In this document: positions 13,501-24,418 of the stretch, one piece after another
How the letters are laid out: each line of letters starts with the position of its first letter
How positions within the stretch are numbered: position 1 is the first letter of the stretch
Origin: Auanema rhodensis
Taxonomy: Eukaryota; Nematoda; Chromadorea; Rhabditida; Rhabditidae
NCBI GenBank assembly: GCA_964057225.1
Contig: OZ059896.1
Span: 6,758,001-6,822,000 of the forward strand
Reading direction: 5' to 3'
Length of the DNA stretch: 64,000 nucleotides
Position numbers and translations under genes: made by a program
The notes under the pieces: model-generated
The model's database searches: none
What the model was told of the DNA's origin: nothing
Seen by the model: only the letters and a program-made list of their open reading frames with translations

Positions 13501-15397
13501 TGATGATCTTTGAGTAATTCGAACATTCACCGGGCACAACGTGCCTACAGCCTGAACTTTTTTGTGAACAAATCCTGTGGATGGTGTCGATATAAACCTT
13601 TTTTCCGGAAACAGGAGAACTCGGAGCAAAATCTCACTAATTTTTTCAGATTCTACACATCTGAATACCCAACCTTAGACTATTTTAGTTTTATTTTAGT
13701 TGATGATCTTTGAGTAATTCGAACATTCACCGGGCACAACGTGCCTACAGCCTGAACTTTTTTGTGAACAAATCCTGTGGATGGTGTCGATATAAACCTT
13801 TTTTCCGGAAATAGGAAAACTCCGAGCGAAATCTTACTAAGATTTTCAGATTCTACACATCTGAATACCCAACCTTAGACTATTTTAGTTTTATTTTAGT
13901 TGATGATCTTTGAGTAATTCGAACATTCACCGGGCACAACGTGCCTACAGCCTGAATTTTTTTGTGAACAAATCCTGTGGATGGTGTCGATATAAACCTT
14001 TTTTCCGGAAACAGGAGAAGTCCGAGCAAAATCTTACTAAGATTTTCAGATTCTACACATCTGAATACCCAACCTTAGACTATTTTAGTTTTATTTTAGT
14101 TGATGATCTTTGAGTAATTCGAACATTCACCGGGCACAACGTGCCTACAGCCTGAACTTTTTTGTGAACAAATCCTGTGGATGGTGTCGATATAAACCTT
14201 TTTTCCGGAAACAGGAGAAGTCCGAGCAAAATCTTACTAAGATTTTCAGATTCTACACATCTGAATACCCAACCTTAGACTATTTTAGTTTTATTTTAGT
14301 TGATGATCTTTGAGTAATTCGAACATTCACCGGGCACAACGTGCCTACAGCCTGAACTTTTTTGTGAACAAATCCTGTGGATGGTGTCGATATAAACCTT
14401 TTTTCCGGAAACAGGAGAAGTCCGAGCAAAATCTTACTAAGATTTTCAGATTCTACACATCTGAATACCCAACCTTAGACTATTTTAGTTTTATTTTAGT
14501 TGATGATCTTTGAGTAATTCGAACATTCACCGGGCACAACGTGCCTACAGCCTGAACTTTTTTGTGAACAAATCCTGTGGATGGTGTCGATATAAACCTT
14601 TTTTCCGAAAATAGGAAAACTCCGAGCGAAATCTTACTAAGATTTTCAGATTCTACACATCTGAATACCCAACCTTAGACTATTTTAGTTCTATTTCAGT
14701 TGATGATCTTTGAGTAATTCGAACATTCACCGGGCACAACGTGCCTACAGCCTGAACTTTTTTGTGAACAAATACTGTGGATGGTGTCGATATAAACCTT
14801 TTTTCCGGAAATAGAAAAACTCCGAGCGAAATCTTACTAAGATTTTCAGATTCTACACATCTGAATACCCAACCTTAGACTATTTTAGTTTTATTTTAGT
14901 TGATGATCTTTGAGTAATTCGAACATTCACCGGGCACAACGTGCCTACAGCCTGAACTTTTTTGTGAACAAATCCTGTGGATGGTGTCGATATAAACCTT
15001 TTTTCCGGAAACAGGAGAACTCGGAGCAAAATCTCACTAATTTTTTCAGATTCTACACATCTGAATACCCAACCTTAGACTATTTTAGTTTTATTTTAGT
15101 TGATGATCTTTGAGTAATTCGAACATTCACCGGGCACAACGTGCCTACAGCCTGAACTTTTTTGTGAACAAATCCTGTGGATGGTGTCGATATAAACCTT
15201 TTTTCCGGAAATAGGAAAACTCCGAGCGAAATCTTACTAAGATTTTCAGATTCTACACATCTGAATACCCAACCTTAGACTATTTTAGTTTTATTTTAGT
15301 TGATGATCTTTGAGTAATTCGAACATTCACCGGGCACAACGTGCCTACAGCCTGAATTTTTTTGTGAACAAATCCTGTGGATGGTGTCGATATAAAC
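13501..15397. repeat. Satellite block 4, internal duplication with 1400-bp offset
   Basis: The order C(atagaaaaac)-B-C-A-A-A seen from about 13310 to 14510 is repeated from about 14710 to 15910, so seven-monomer units were duplicated in tandem. The right end of this duplication merges into block 5. Confidence 0.8.
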
Positions 15398-18300
15398 CTT
15401 TTTTCCGGAAACAGGAGAAGTCCGAGCAAAATCTTACTAAGATTTTCAGATTCTACACATCTGAATACCCAACCTTAGACTATTTTAGTTTTATTTTAGT
15501 TGATGATCTTTGAGTAATTCGAACATTCACCGGGCACAACGTGCCTACAGCCTGAACTTTTTTGTGAACAAATCCTGTGGATGGTGTCGATATAAACCTT
15601 TTTTCCGGAAACAGGAGAAGTCCGAGCAAAATCTTACTAAGATTTTCAGATTCTACACATCTGAATACCCAACCTTAGACTATTTTAGTTTTATTTTAGT
15701 TGATGATCTTTGAGTAATTCGAACATTCACCGGGCACAACGTGCCTACAGCCTGAACTTTTTTGTGAACAAATCCTGTGGATGGTGTCGATATAAACCTT
15801 TTTTCCGGAAACAGGAGAAGTCCGAGCAAAATCTTACTAAGATTTTCAGATTCTACACATCTGAATACCCAACCTTAGACTATTTTAGTTTTATTTTAGT
15901 TGATGATCTTTGAGTAATTCGAACATTCACCGGGCACAACGTGCCTACAGCCTGAACTTTTTTGTGAACAAATCCTGTGGATGGTGTCGATATAAACCTT
16001 TTTTCCGGAAATAGGAAAACTCCGAGCGAAATCTTACTAAGATTTTCAGATTCTACACATCTGAATACCCAACCTTAGACTATTTTAGTTTTATTTTAGT
16101 TGATGATCTTGGAGTAATTCGAACATTCACCGGGCACAACGTGCCTACAGCCTGAACTTTTTTGTGAACAAATCCTGTGGATGGTGTCGATATAAACCTT
16201 TTTTCCGGAAATAGGAAAACTCCGAGCGAAATCTTACTAAGATTTTCCGATTCTACACATCTGAATACCCAACCTTAGACTATTTTAGTTTTATTTTAGT
16301 TGATGATCTTTGAGTAATTCGAACATTCACCGGGCACAACGTGCCTACAGCCTGAACTTTTTTGTGAACAAATCCTGTGGATGGTGTCGATATAAACCTT
16401 TTTTCCGGAAACAGGAGAAGTCCGAGCAAAATCTTACTAAAATTTTCAGATTCTACACATCTGAATACCCAACCTTAGACTATTTTAGTTTTATTTTAGT
16501 TGATGATCTTTGAGTAATTCGAACATTCACCGAGCACAACGTGCCTACAGCCTGAACTTTTTTGTGAACAAATACTGTGGATGGTGCCGATATAAACCTT
16601 TTTTCCGGAGATAGGAAAACTCCGAGCGAAATCTTACTAAGATTTTCAGATTCTACACATCTGAATACCCAACCTTAGACTATTTTAGTTTTATTTTAGT
16701 TGATGATCTTTGAGTAATTCGAACATTCACCGGGCACAACGTGCCTACAGCCTGAACTTTTTTGTGAACAAATACTGTGGATGGTGTCGATATAAACCTT
16801 TTTTCCGGAAATAGGAAAACTCCGAGCGAAATCTTACTAAGATTTTCAGATTCTACACATCTGAATACCCAACCTTAGACTATTTTAGTTTTATTTTAGT
16901 TGATGATCTTTGAGTAATTCGAACATTCACCGGGCACAACGTGCCTACAGCCTGAACTTTTTTGTGAACAAATACTGTGGATGGTGTCGATATAAACCTT
17001 TTTTCCGGAGATAGGAAAACTCCGAGCGAAATCTTACTAAGATTTTCAGATTCTACACATCTGAATACCCAACCTTAGACTATTTTAGTTTTATTTTAGT
17101 TGATGATCTTTGAGTAATTCGAACATTCACCGGGCACAACGTGCCTACAGCCTGAACTTTTTTGTGAACAAATCCTGTGGATGGTGTCGATATAAACCTT
17201 TTTTCCGGAAACAGGAGAAGTCCGAGCAAAATCTTACTAAGATTTTCAGATTCTACACATCTGAATACCCAACCTCAGACTATTTTAGTTTTATTTTAGT
17301 TGATGATCTTGGAGTAATTCGAACATTCACCGGGCACAACGTGCCTACAGCCTGAACTTTTTTGTGAACAAATCCTGTGGATGGTGTCGATATAAACCTT
17401 TTTTCCGGAAACAGGAGAACTCGGAGCAAAATCTCACTAATTTTTTCAGATTCTACACATCTGAATACCCAACCTTAGACTATTTTAGTTTTATTTTAGT
17501 TGATGATCTTGGAGTAATTCGAACATTCACCGGGCACAACGTGCCTACAGCCTGAACTTTTTTGTGAACAAATCCTGTGGATGGTGTCGATATAAACCTT
17601 TTTTCCGGAAACAGGAGAAGTCCGAGCAAAATCTTACTAAGATTTTCAGATTCTACACATCTGAATACCCAACCTCAGACTATTTTAGTTTTATTTTAGT
17701 TGATGATCTTGGAGTAATTCGAACATTCACCGGGCACAACGTGCCTACAGTCTGAACTTTTTTGTGAACAAATCCTGTGGATGGTGTCGATATAAACCTT
17801 TTTTCCGGAAATAGGAAAACTCCGAGCGAAATCTTACTAAGATTTTCAGATTCTACACATCTGAATACCCAACCTTAGACTATTTTAGTTTTATTTTAGT
17901 TGATGATCTTGGAGTAATTCGAACATTCACCGGGCACAACGTGCCTACAGCCTGAATTTTTTTGTGAACAAATACTGTGGATGGTGTCGATATAAACCTT
18001 TTTTCCGGAAATAGGAAAACTCCGAGCGAAATCTTACTAAGATTTTCAGATTCTACACATCTGAATACCCAACCTTAGACTATTTTAGTTCTATTTCAGT
18101 TGATGATCTTTGAGTAATTCGAACATTCACCGGGCACAACGTGACTACTGCCTGAACTTTTTTGTGAACAAATCCTGTGGATGGTGTCGATATAAACCTT
18201 TTTTCCGGAAATAGGAAAACTCCGAGCGAAATCTTACTAAGATTTTCAGATTCTACACATCTGAATACCCAACCTTAGACTATTTTAGTTCTATTTCAGT

Positions 18301-18557
18301 TGATGATCTTTGAGTAATTCGAACATTCACCGGGTACAACGTGCCTACAGCCTGAACTTTTTTGTGAACAAATCCTGTGGATGGTGTCGATATAAACCTT
18401 TTTTCCGGAAATAGGAAAACTCCGAGCGAAATCTTACTAAGATTTTCAGATTCTACACATCTGAATACCCAACCTTAGACTATTTTAGTTCTATTTCAGT
18501 TGATGATCTTGGAGTAATTCGAACATTCACCGGGCACAACGTGCCTACAGCCTGAAT
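15398..18557. repeat. Satellite block 5, right copy of the large duplication
   Basis: Matches 1-3559 at an offset of 15397 up to about 1113, and at 14997 after a 400-bp deletion. A few single-base differences separate the copies (for example caccgagcac near 16530). Confidence 0.85.
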
Positions 18558-20006
18558 TTTTTTGTGAACAAATACTGTGGATGGTGTCGATATAAACCTT
18601 TTTTCCGGAAACAGGAGAAGTCCGAGCAAAATCTTACTAAGATTTTCAGATTCTACACATCTGAATACCCAACCTTAGACTATTTTAGTTCTATTTCAGT
18701 TGATGATCTTTGAGTAATTCGAACATTCACCGGGCACAACGTGCCTACAGCCTGAACTTTTTTGTGAACAAATCCTGTGGATGGTGTCGATATAAACCTT
18801 TTTTCCGGAAATAGGAAAACTCCGATCGAAATCTTACTAAGATTTTCAGATTCTACACATCTGAATACCCAACCTTAGACTATTTTAGTTCTATTTCAGT
18901 TGATGATCTTTGAGTAATTCGAACATTCACCGGGCACAACGTGCCTACAGCCTGAATTTTTTTGTGAACAAATCCTGTGGATGGTGTCGATATAAACCTT
19001 TTTTCCGGAAATAGGAAAACTGCGATCGAAATCTTACTAAGATTTTCAGATTCTACACATCTGAATACCCAACCTTAGACTATTTTAGTTTTATTTTAGT
19101 TGATGATCTTGGAGTAATTCGAACATTCACCGGGCACAACGTGCCTACAGCCTGAATTTTTTTGTGAACAAATCCTGTGGATGGTGTCGATATAAACCTT
19201 TTTTCCGGAAACAGGAAAAGTCCGATCGAAATCTTACTAAGATTTTCAGATTCTACACATCTGAATACCCAACCTTAGACTATTTTAGTTCTATTTCAGT
19301 TGATGATCTTTGAGTAATTCGAACATTCATCGGGCACAACGTGACTACTGCCTGAACTTTTTTGTGAACAAATCCTGTGGATGGTGTCGATATAAACCTT
19401 TTTTCCGGAAACAGGAAAAGTCCGATCGAAATCTTACTAAGATTTTCAGATTCTACACATCTGAATACCCAACCTTAGACTATTTTAGTTCTATTTCAGT
19501 TGATGATCTTTGAGTAATTCGAACATTCACCGGGCACAACGTGACTACTGCCTGAACTTTTTTGTGAACAAATCCTGTGGATGGTGTCGATATAAACCTT
19601 TTTTCCGGAAACAGGAAAAGTCCGATCGAAATCTTACTAAGATTTTCAGATTCTACACATCTGAATACCCAACCTTAGACTATTTTAGTTCTATTTCAGT
19701 TGATGATCTTTGAGTAATTCGAACATTCACCGGGCACAACGTGACTACAGTCTGAACTTTTTTGTGAACAAATCCTGTGGATGGTGTCGATATAAACCTT
19801 TTTTCCGGAAACAGGAAAAGTCCGATCGAAATCTTACTAAGATTTTCAGATTCTACACATCTGAATACCCAACCTTAGACTATTTTAGTTCTATTTCAGT
19901 TGATGATCTTTGAGTAATTCGAACATTCACCGGGCACAACGTGACTACTGCCTGAACTTTTTTGTGAACAAATCCTGTGGATGGTGTCGATATAAACCTT
20001 TTTTCC
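18558..20006. repeat. Satellite block 6, D-type monomers at the array edge
   Basis: The last monomers carry 'tccgatcgaa' and 'gttctatttcag' variants that are rare or absent elsewhere, so the edge of the array is its own subfamily. The final unit stops after 'ccttttttccg' at about 20006 and is followed by unrelated sequence. Confidence 0.8.
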
Positions 20007-20089
20007 GAAACGATAAAAGTGATAAGAACTATTTTTTTGAGTTTAGGCATAGCTTCTACAACGATAGTTGTGGGAGCGGTCCTGAATCC

Positions 20090-20710
20090 TCGGTCCTGGC
20101 TCCTTGGGCTCCTAATCCCCGGTCCTGGAGCTCCTGGTCGGGGTCCTTCGATAACCGTAAAAAAATTTCGAAAACCGGTTCTGGAGCTCCTGGTCCTGGG
20201 TCCTGGGTCCTCTGTCCCGGAGCTCCTGGTCCTGGGTCCTGGGTCCTCTGTCCCGGAGCTCCTGGTCCTGGGTCCTGGGTCCTCTGTCCCGGAGCTCCTG
20301 GTCCTGGGTCCTGGGTCCTCGGTCCCGGAGCTCCTGGTCCTCGGTCCCGGAGCTCCTGGTCCTCGGTCCCGGAGCTCCTGGTCCTCGGTCCTGGGTCCTC
20401 GGTCCCGGAGCTCCTGGTCCTCGGTCCTGGGTCCTCGGTCCCGGAGCTCCTGGTCCTCGGTCCTGGGTCCTCGGTCCCGGAGCTCCTGGTCCTCAGTGCT
20501 GGGTCCTCGGTCCCGGAGCTCCTGGTCCTCGGTGCTGGGTCCTCGGTCCCGGAGCTCCTGGTCCTCGGTGCTGGGTCCTCGGTCCCGGAGCTCCTGGTCC
20601 TCGGTGCTGGGTCCTCGGTCCCGGAGCTCCTGGTCCTCGGTGCTGGGTCCTCGGTCCCGGAGCTCCTGGTCCTCGGTGCTGGGTCCTCGGTGCTGGGTCC
20701 TCGGGGTTCT
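20090..20710. repeat. GC-rich 36-bp minisatellite
   Basis: The palindrome ggagctcc recurs at 20183, 20219, 20255, 20291, 20327, 20349, 20371, 20407 and then every 36 bp to 20659. Units are built from 7-bp pieces of the form (c/g)ggtcct; two units are 22 bp (two pieces lost). It is very GC-rich in an otherwise AT-rich window. Because 36 is divisible by three and the unit lacks stops, two overlapping frames are open on the plus strand for 247 and 279 codons. They start in the satellite or have no ATG context of their own and are not treated as genes. Confidence 0.93.
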
Positions 20711-20746
20711 GATTCTATAACTTTAGTCTTACCTTTTGCTTATCAG

Positions 20747-20816
20747 TAACTTGTGGGATTCGAACTTGGACTGTTTGAGTGCCAGTCTGTCATCTTATCC
20801 TTTCGGCTATTGACCA
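20747..20816 (-). other. Degenerate tRNA-like element (tRNA pseudogene or tRNA-derived SINE relic)
   Basis: Read on the minus strand, the element has a good B-box match (AGTTCGAATCC, plus coordinates 20756-20766) and an A-box-like segment (TAGCCGAAAGGATAAGA) at tRNA-like spacing, resembling Leu/Ser-type tRNAs. The anticodon arm can pair (GACTG/CAGTC) but with a 9-nt loop, and the T stem (CCAAG/CCCAC) does not pair. It is therefore not a functional tRNA; pseudogene and SINE head are both possible. Confidence 0.55.
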
Positions 20817-21993
20817 CATTTATATATAAAAGGTAACTATATGATAAAATAAAAAATGGATATATCATATAAACCTTAAAGCAATATAGCTTCACTATGT
20901 GTGCTATGTTCAAGTCGTTATATCTCCTTAATTTGACAGTATTTTCAAATTTAAATTAGTTTTTCAGGTTCCACGGGTTTGATTTTATATAATTCAGTTC
21001 CAAAATACTTAATTTATAACTGTTAATTTTAAGTTTTCTTTAAAACCATACCAGAGAATAATACTCTTCAAAGTCGCGCTCCACTGATAATTGAGAATTC
21101 AGTTCAAATATTTAATTCATTTATTATTAATGTTTTTTATTTTAAATTAACGATTTTTCAATATATTGTTGTGATGTAGATAAAGGAAAATAGTAAACAA
21201 AATTAAAATATATATCACAGCAATGTATTGAAAAATCGCTTTATTTCTTTTTGAAATTTTAAATTGTAAGTTCTAGCCAAGTAAGCAGGAACAATAACCG
21301 AATTTGATACTTCAATGAATACCTTTTGCAAAATATTTGAAAGCTTGATTTGACGGCTTTGGTTAAAAAATATTCGGCTTGAGGCGTTTAAGTGAAGATG
21401 ATTAATCTGAATTTAAGATCTTAAGTCAAAATTTCATGATAACATGCGATGCTATTCAAGTTTTATTCGAATAGATATTATATTGAAATACAAACTACAG
21501 TTTATTTCAATTTTTAAACATTTTTTAGTTAGTTTATCACAAAAAAATCATAGATTAAAAGCTTTAAATGGTCATGATGGAAAATATAGAAATATACTAT
21601 CGATTTAGATATTATTACATATTTTACAAATATTGATTAACTTTTTTTTTATTTTTGTATTACTTTCAAAATATTTTTTCATAATAATTGTTAAGTATAT
21701 ATTTAAGTTGATTAGTATCTTCTTTTATGTTCCTTAAAAATCAAAAATAAGCATATAGAGCAAAAGAATTTCATAGTTCTGTTCTGATTAAGTGTCCTTT
21801 TTTGCAGTTTATATGTTGAATTTAAATATGTTTTATGAAACATCTTTACTTGGGTTAACCCAAAACTGTCTTTTTTTAGATTTAACCAAATTTCATAAAA
21901 ATAATATAATATTTTATTTTTTTTTGCAATATTTCGAATTTTATTATTAATATAAAATATTTACAATAACATATCAATTAATATATTTTATTT
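20817..21993. other. AT-rich non-coding spacer with one imperfect hairpin
   Basis: No gene seen. The stretch contains an inverted repeat at 21151-21175 and 21214-21238 and homopolymer-rich AT DNA. It serves as the 3' flank of the minus-strand UGT gene that ends at 21994. Confidence 0.6.
21151..21238. repeat. Imperfect inverted repeat, 25-bp arms
   Basis: The left arm (21151-21175, starting cgatttttcaatatattg) and the right arm (21214-21238, ending attgaaaaatcg) are reverse complements with two mismatches around a 38-bp spacer. A pre-miRNA-like hairpin or the remnant of a small MITE would look like this. Confidence 0.75.
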
Positions 21994-24418
21994 TTAATCA
22001 CATTTCTTTTTTGATTTATTTCTGAACATTTTATATATAAATAAAATTATAATATAAATTATATAAAGAACAGTAAGAATTATAGAAATAATTGTAAAAA
22101 TGACATCAATTGAATAAAACTGAATTATATTCAAATGTCTTGCGTATGAATCCAAGTTTGATATTCTTCCAACTCTGAAAATTTGATATGGTTACTTAAG
22201 AAAATTCAAAGAAATTCATACTTTCCAGCAAACTCAACATGCTTAACGAATGTTTCTTTTGGATTATTAGGAGCACTGTTCAAAATCTCAGATAATTTTT
22301 GAGCTTTTTCAGTGAATCTGAAGCAAAATATGGCAATTCTACAAAGAAAAAAAGTTACTAACGTTTTATCATTTAATGCTCTAGAGATAACACTGGATAA
22401 CATCTTTTTGTCTTTCAAATCATGTTTTGATAAATCAATAGAGCCTCCATAACGAGTAAGCATTTTGGAATTTCTTACTTGATCAGCAAACAATGGAATC
22501 TAAAATAATTAGAATATTTTATACACGTAGATGTTAATAAGTTCACGTAAAGTTCACGTGAACTATTATCATTTCAACAAGTTAGTAGATGTTAAGCGGT
22601 TGCATTTATATGATTTCATGATTATTTTAGTTAAATAGCTAAGAAAACTTACGAAGACTGCGGGTTTTCCAAGATAAGCAACTTCAGTCGTACTTCCAAG
22701 TCCTCCGTGAGTTATAAACAGATTCAGACGAGGATCATTGAGAAGGGCAACCTGTGGCATCCACTTGACCAAATGAACGTTTGGCAAATGATCAGCAATA
22801 TCAGTATCTTCTTCATATTTCCAAATGAAAGTTACATCTTTCATTTCTTCGAAAACAGCCAAAAGACTTTTTCTGAAAGTTTTCAAAAAAAAAAGTTTTT
22901 TATTCAATTTTGTTGATTTTTACTTGTATTCTTCAGGCATATCTTTACTTTTTGCTACAGAACCAAATGAAACTAATACATTTTTCTTTCTTTCATTCAA
23001 AATCTGATCGAATTCCTGAAAAACAAAACCTATAAAGTTATATTTTTGAATAAATAAATCTTTCTATTTGTATTATAAAATGATTAAGTAATGTATAAAT
23101 TTACTGACTCCGAGATTTTTGGACGATTTGAAATCTTCATCAACAACAATCCCTCCGATTTCAATTGTTTTCGATATCATAGGCCGTGAAAACGATAAGT
23201 ATGGATTAGAGTTCGTGAACATGAAAGAAACGTCAGCGAGGATATCCTACAAAAAAACTTCTAAAATTACGCATTTTTATAATCTACTTTACTGAATAAT
23301 GTCTGAAATTTCTGTCGTGATACGTTTTGAACAGTTCAATTTCTTGATCAAAAACTTTTCTGAAGAAATAATCACCAGCATGCAAACCAAGGAAATTTTT
23401 GATTCGTTGAATGAAAGTCATGTTATTTCCAAACTGACCCATACCGGCAGGAACGTAACTGGGGAAGATAGGTTCTCCTTTAATTCTTATTTTATATAAT
23501 ATTATAATATGATATTTATACCTATTATAGTAGATATTAATTCTTTTGACGAAACTGATAGTGTGCCAATTGTGACAGGAATTTTCATTAATTCAAACAA
23601 ACCTACAAATAAATATAAAATCTTATATTTTATATATTATGTTATATATTATAAAAATGTTTATAACAGTATTTTTTGTTGAAAAATATATTATAATATA
23701 ATTAATATCTAATATCAAATTTTTCTGAATATATAGTTACCGAATGAGCAAATAGTGAATGGTTCTCCAATTCCAATATCAAACTTTTCATTTTGCAAAT
23801 GTGATAATAAAGTATCATTTGTTAAAACATCTGTAATATATAAATATAATTTATTTTGTATTTCTGTTTCACTTACTTTCACATGTTCTAACAAAACTGA
23901 ATGTCATATTAGAAACCATCTAAAGAAATTATATTATAATAAATAAATAATCAAGTTTTAATAAATAACTTACACTAAGCATGGAAAATGGACTAGCTTC
24001 CATGGACCATAACTTTTTGAAAAGATTATTCTCTGCTTCATCAACCATTTCCCGAACTTTCGGATGTGGTGGTAAAATAATCACATTTTTAGTTAATTTG
24101 ACACCTGTTTTATCCATTAAACGATAATTTTGAATTGGCATCAATAAAGTCTAAAATATTATAATATTAAATATAATTTATATTAACTAATAAGAAAAAC
24201 ATATAAATATAAAATATAAATAGTTTACCACATTGTGTCCACGTTCAGTTAAAGCATCAGCTATTTTGCCCATAAAATTTGTATGTGAATGACCAAAAAT
24301 AGGTGAATATACAAGAATTTTGAAAGCATCATATCCTAATGAAAAAATAAATATTTATTATATTTAATTATAATAACTTACCACAGAATAATAAAGAAAA
24401 TATAAGAATTGACCGCAT
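21994..24418 (-). CDS. UDP-glucuronosyltransferase, 527 aa, 13 exons (downstream member of a tandem pair)
   Basis: Transfers a sugar from a UDP-sugar to small lipophilic acceptors in the ER lumen. Exons (plus coordinates, transcript order): 24418-24382, 24335-24229, 24150-23974, 23919-23877, 23830-23741, 23602-23522, 23477-23293, 23246-23109, 23015-22924, 22872-22653, 22499-22363, 22317-22222, 22174-21994. The N terminus is a signal peptide (MRSILIFSLLFCG) followed by ILVYSPIFGHSHTNFMGKI with the family's catalytic-His region. Exons 10-11 give the nucleotide-sugar-binding signature (WMPQVALL, FITHGGLGSTTE, IPLFADQ). A transmembrane helix near the C terminus is followed by a KKxx ER-retrieval tail (KKCD). 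Its upstream neighbour has the same 13-exon structure. Exons 9-10 are identical to that paralogue although the rest has diverged strongly. Substrate unknown. Confidence 0.93.

Larger units (their letters stand above)
1..20006. repeat. ~200-bp satellite DNA array, about 100 tandem monomers, truncated at the window's left edge
   Basis: The same ~200 bp unit repeats head to tail with a few per cent divergence from the first base until about 20006, where the last monomer breaks off. Three subfamilies are visible from one diagnostic stretch: A (gaaacaggagaagtccgagc), B (gaaacaggagaactcggagc) and C (gaaataggaaaactccgagc). A late D type (gaaacaggaaaagtccgatc) fills the right end. Phase is kept at 200 bp except for a 193-bp junction near 3560 and four monomers with one extra T between 10070 and 11700. 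Each monomer contains a palindrome (tttccggaaa) and, in most copies, a short dyad (ggcac-aac-gtgcc). Non-coding tandem satellite is the direct reading; a centromeric, subtelomeric or interstitial heterochromatin role cannot be told from sequence. Confidence 0.97.

Noticed and set aside
113-19913. Dozens of 63-81-codon open frames, one per satellite monomer
   Set aside because: They begin at TTG or GTG rather than ATG, exist only because the monomer is repeated, and shift frame at each unit (200 is not divisible by 3).
1-20006. CRISPR-like array
   Set aside because: The repeats are 200 bp and contiguous with no spacers, in a eukaryotic genome.
19910-20749. 279- and 247-codon overlapping open frames across the satellite/minisatellite edge
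   Set aside because: Two frames are open at once because the 36-bp repeat lacks stops; one starts in satellite DNA at a TTG. The composition is pure repeat, with no domain or splice site.
22339-22362. A 24-nt intron between UGT exons 11 and 12
   Set aside because: A later acceptor (ttgcttcag) gives a 45-nt intron and the protein sequence expected from the paralogue, with an identical exon 12 length of 96 nt.
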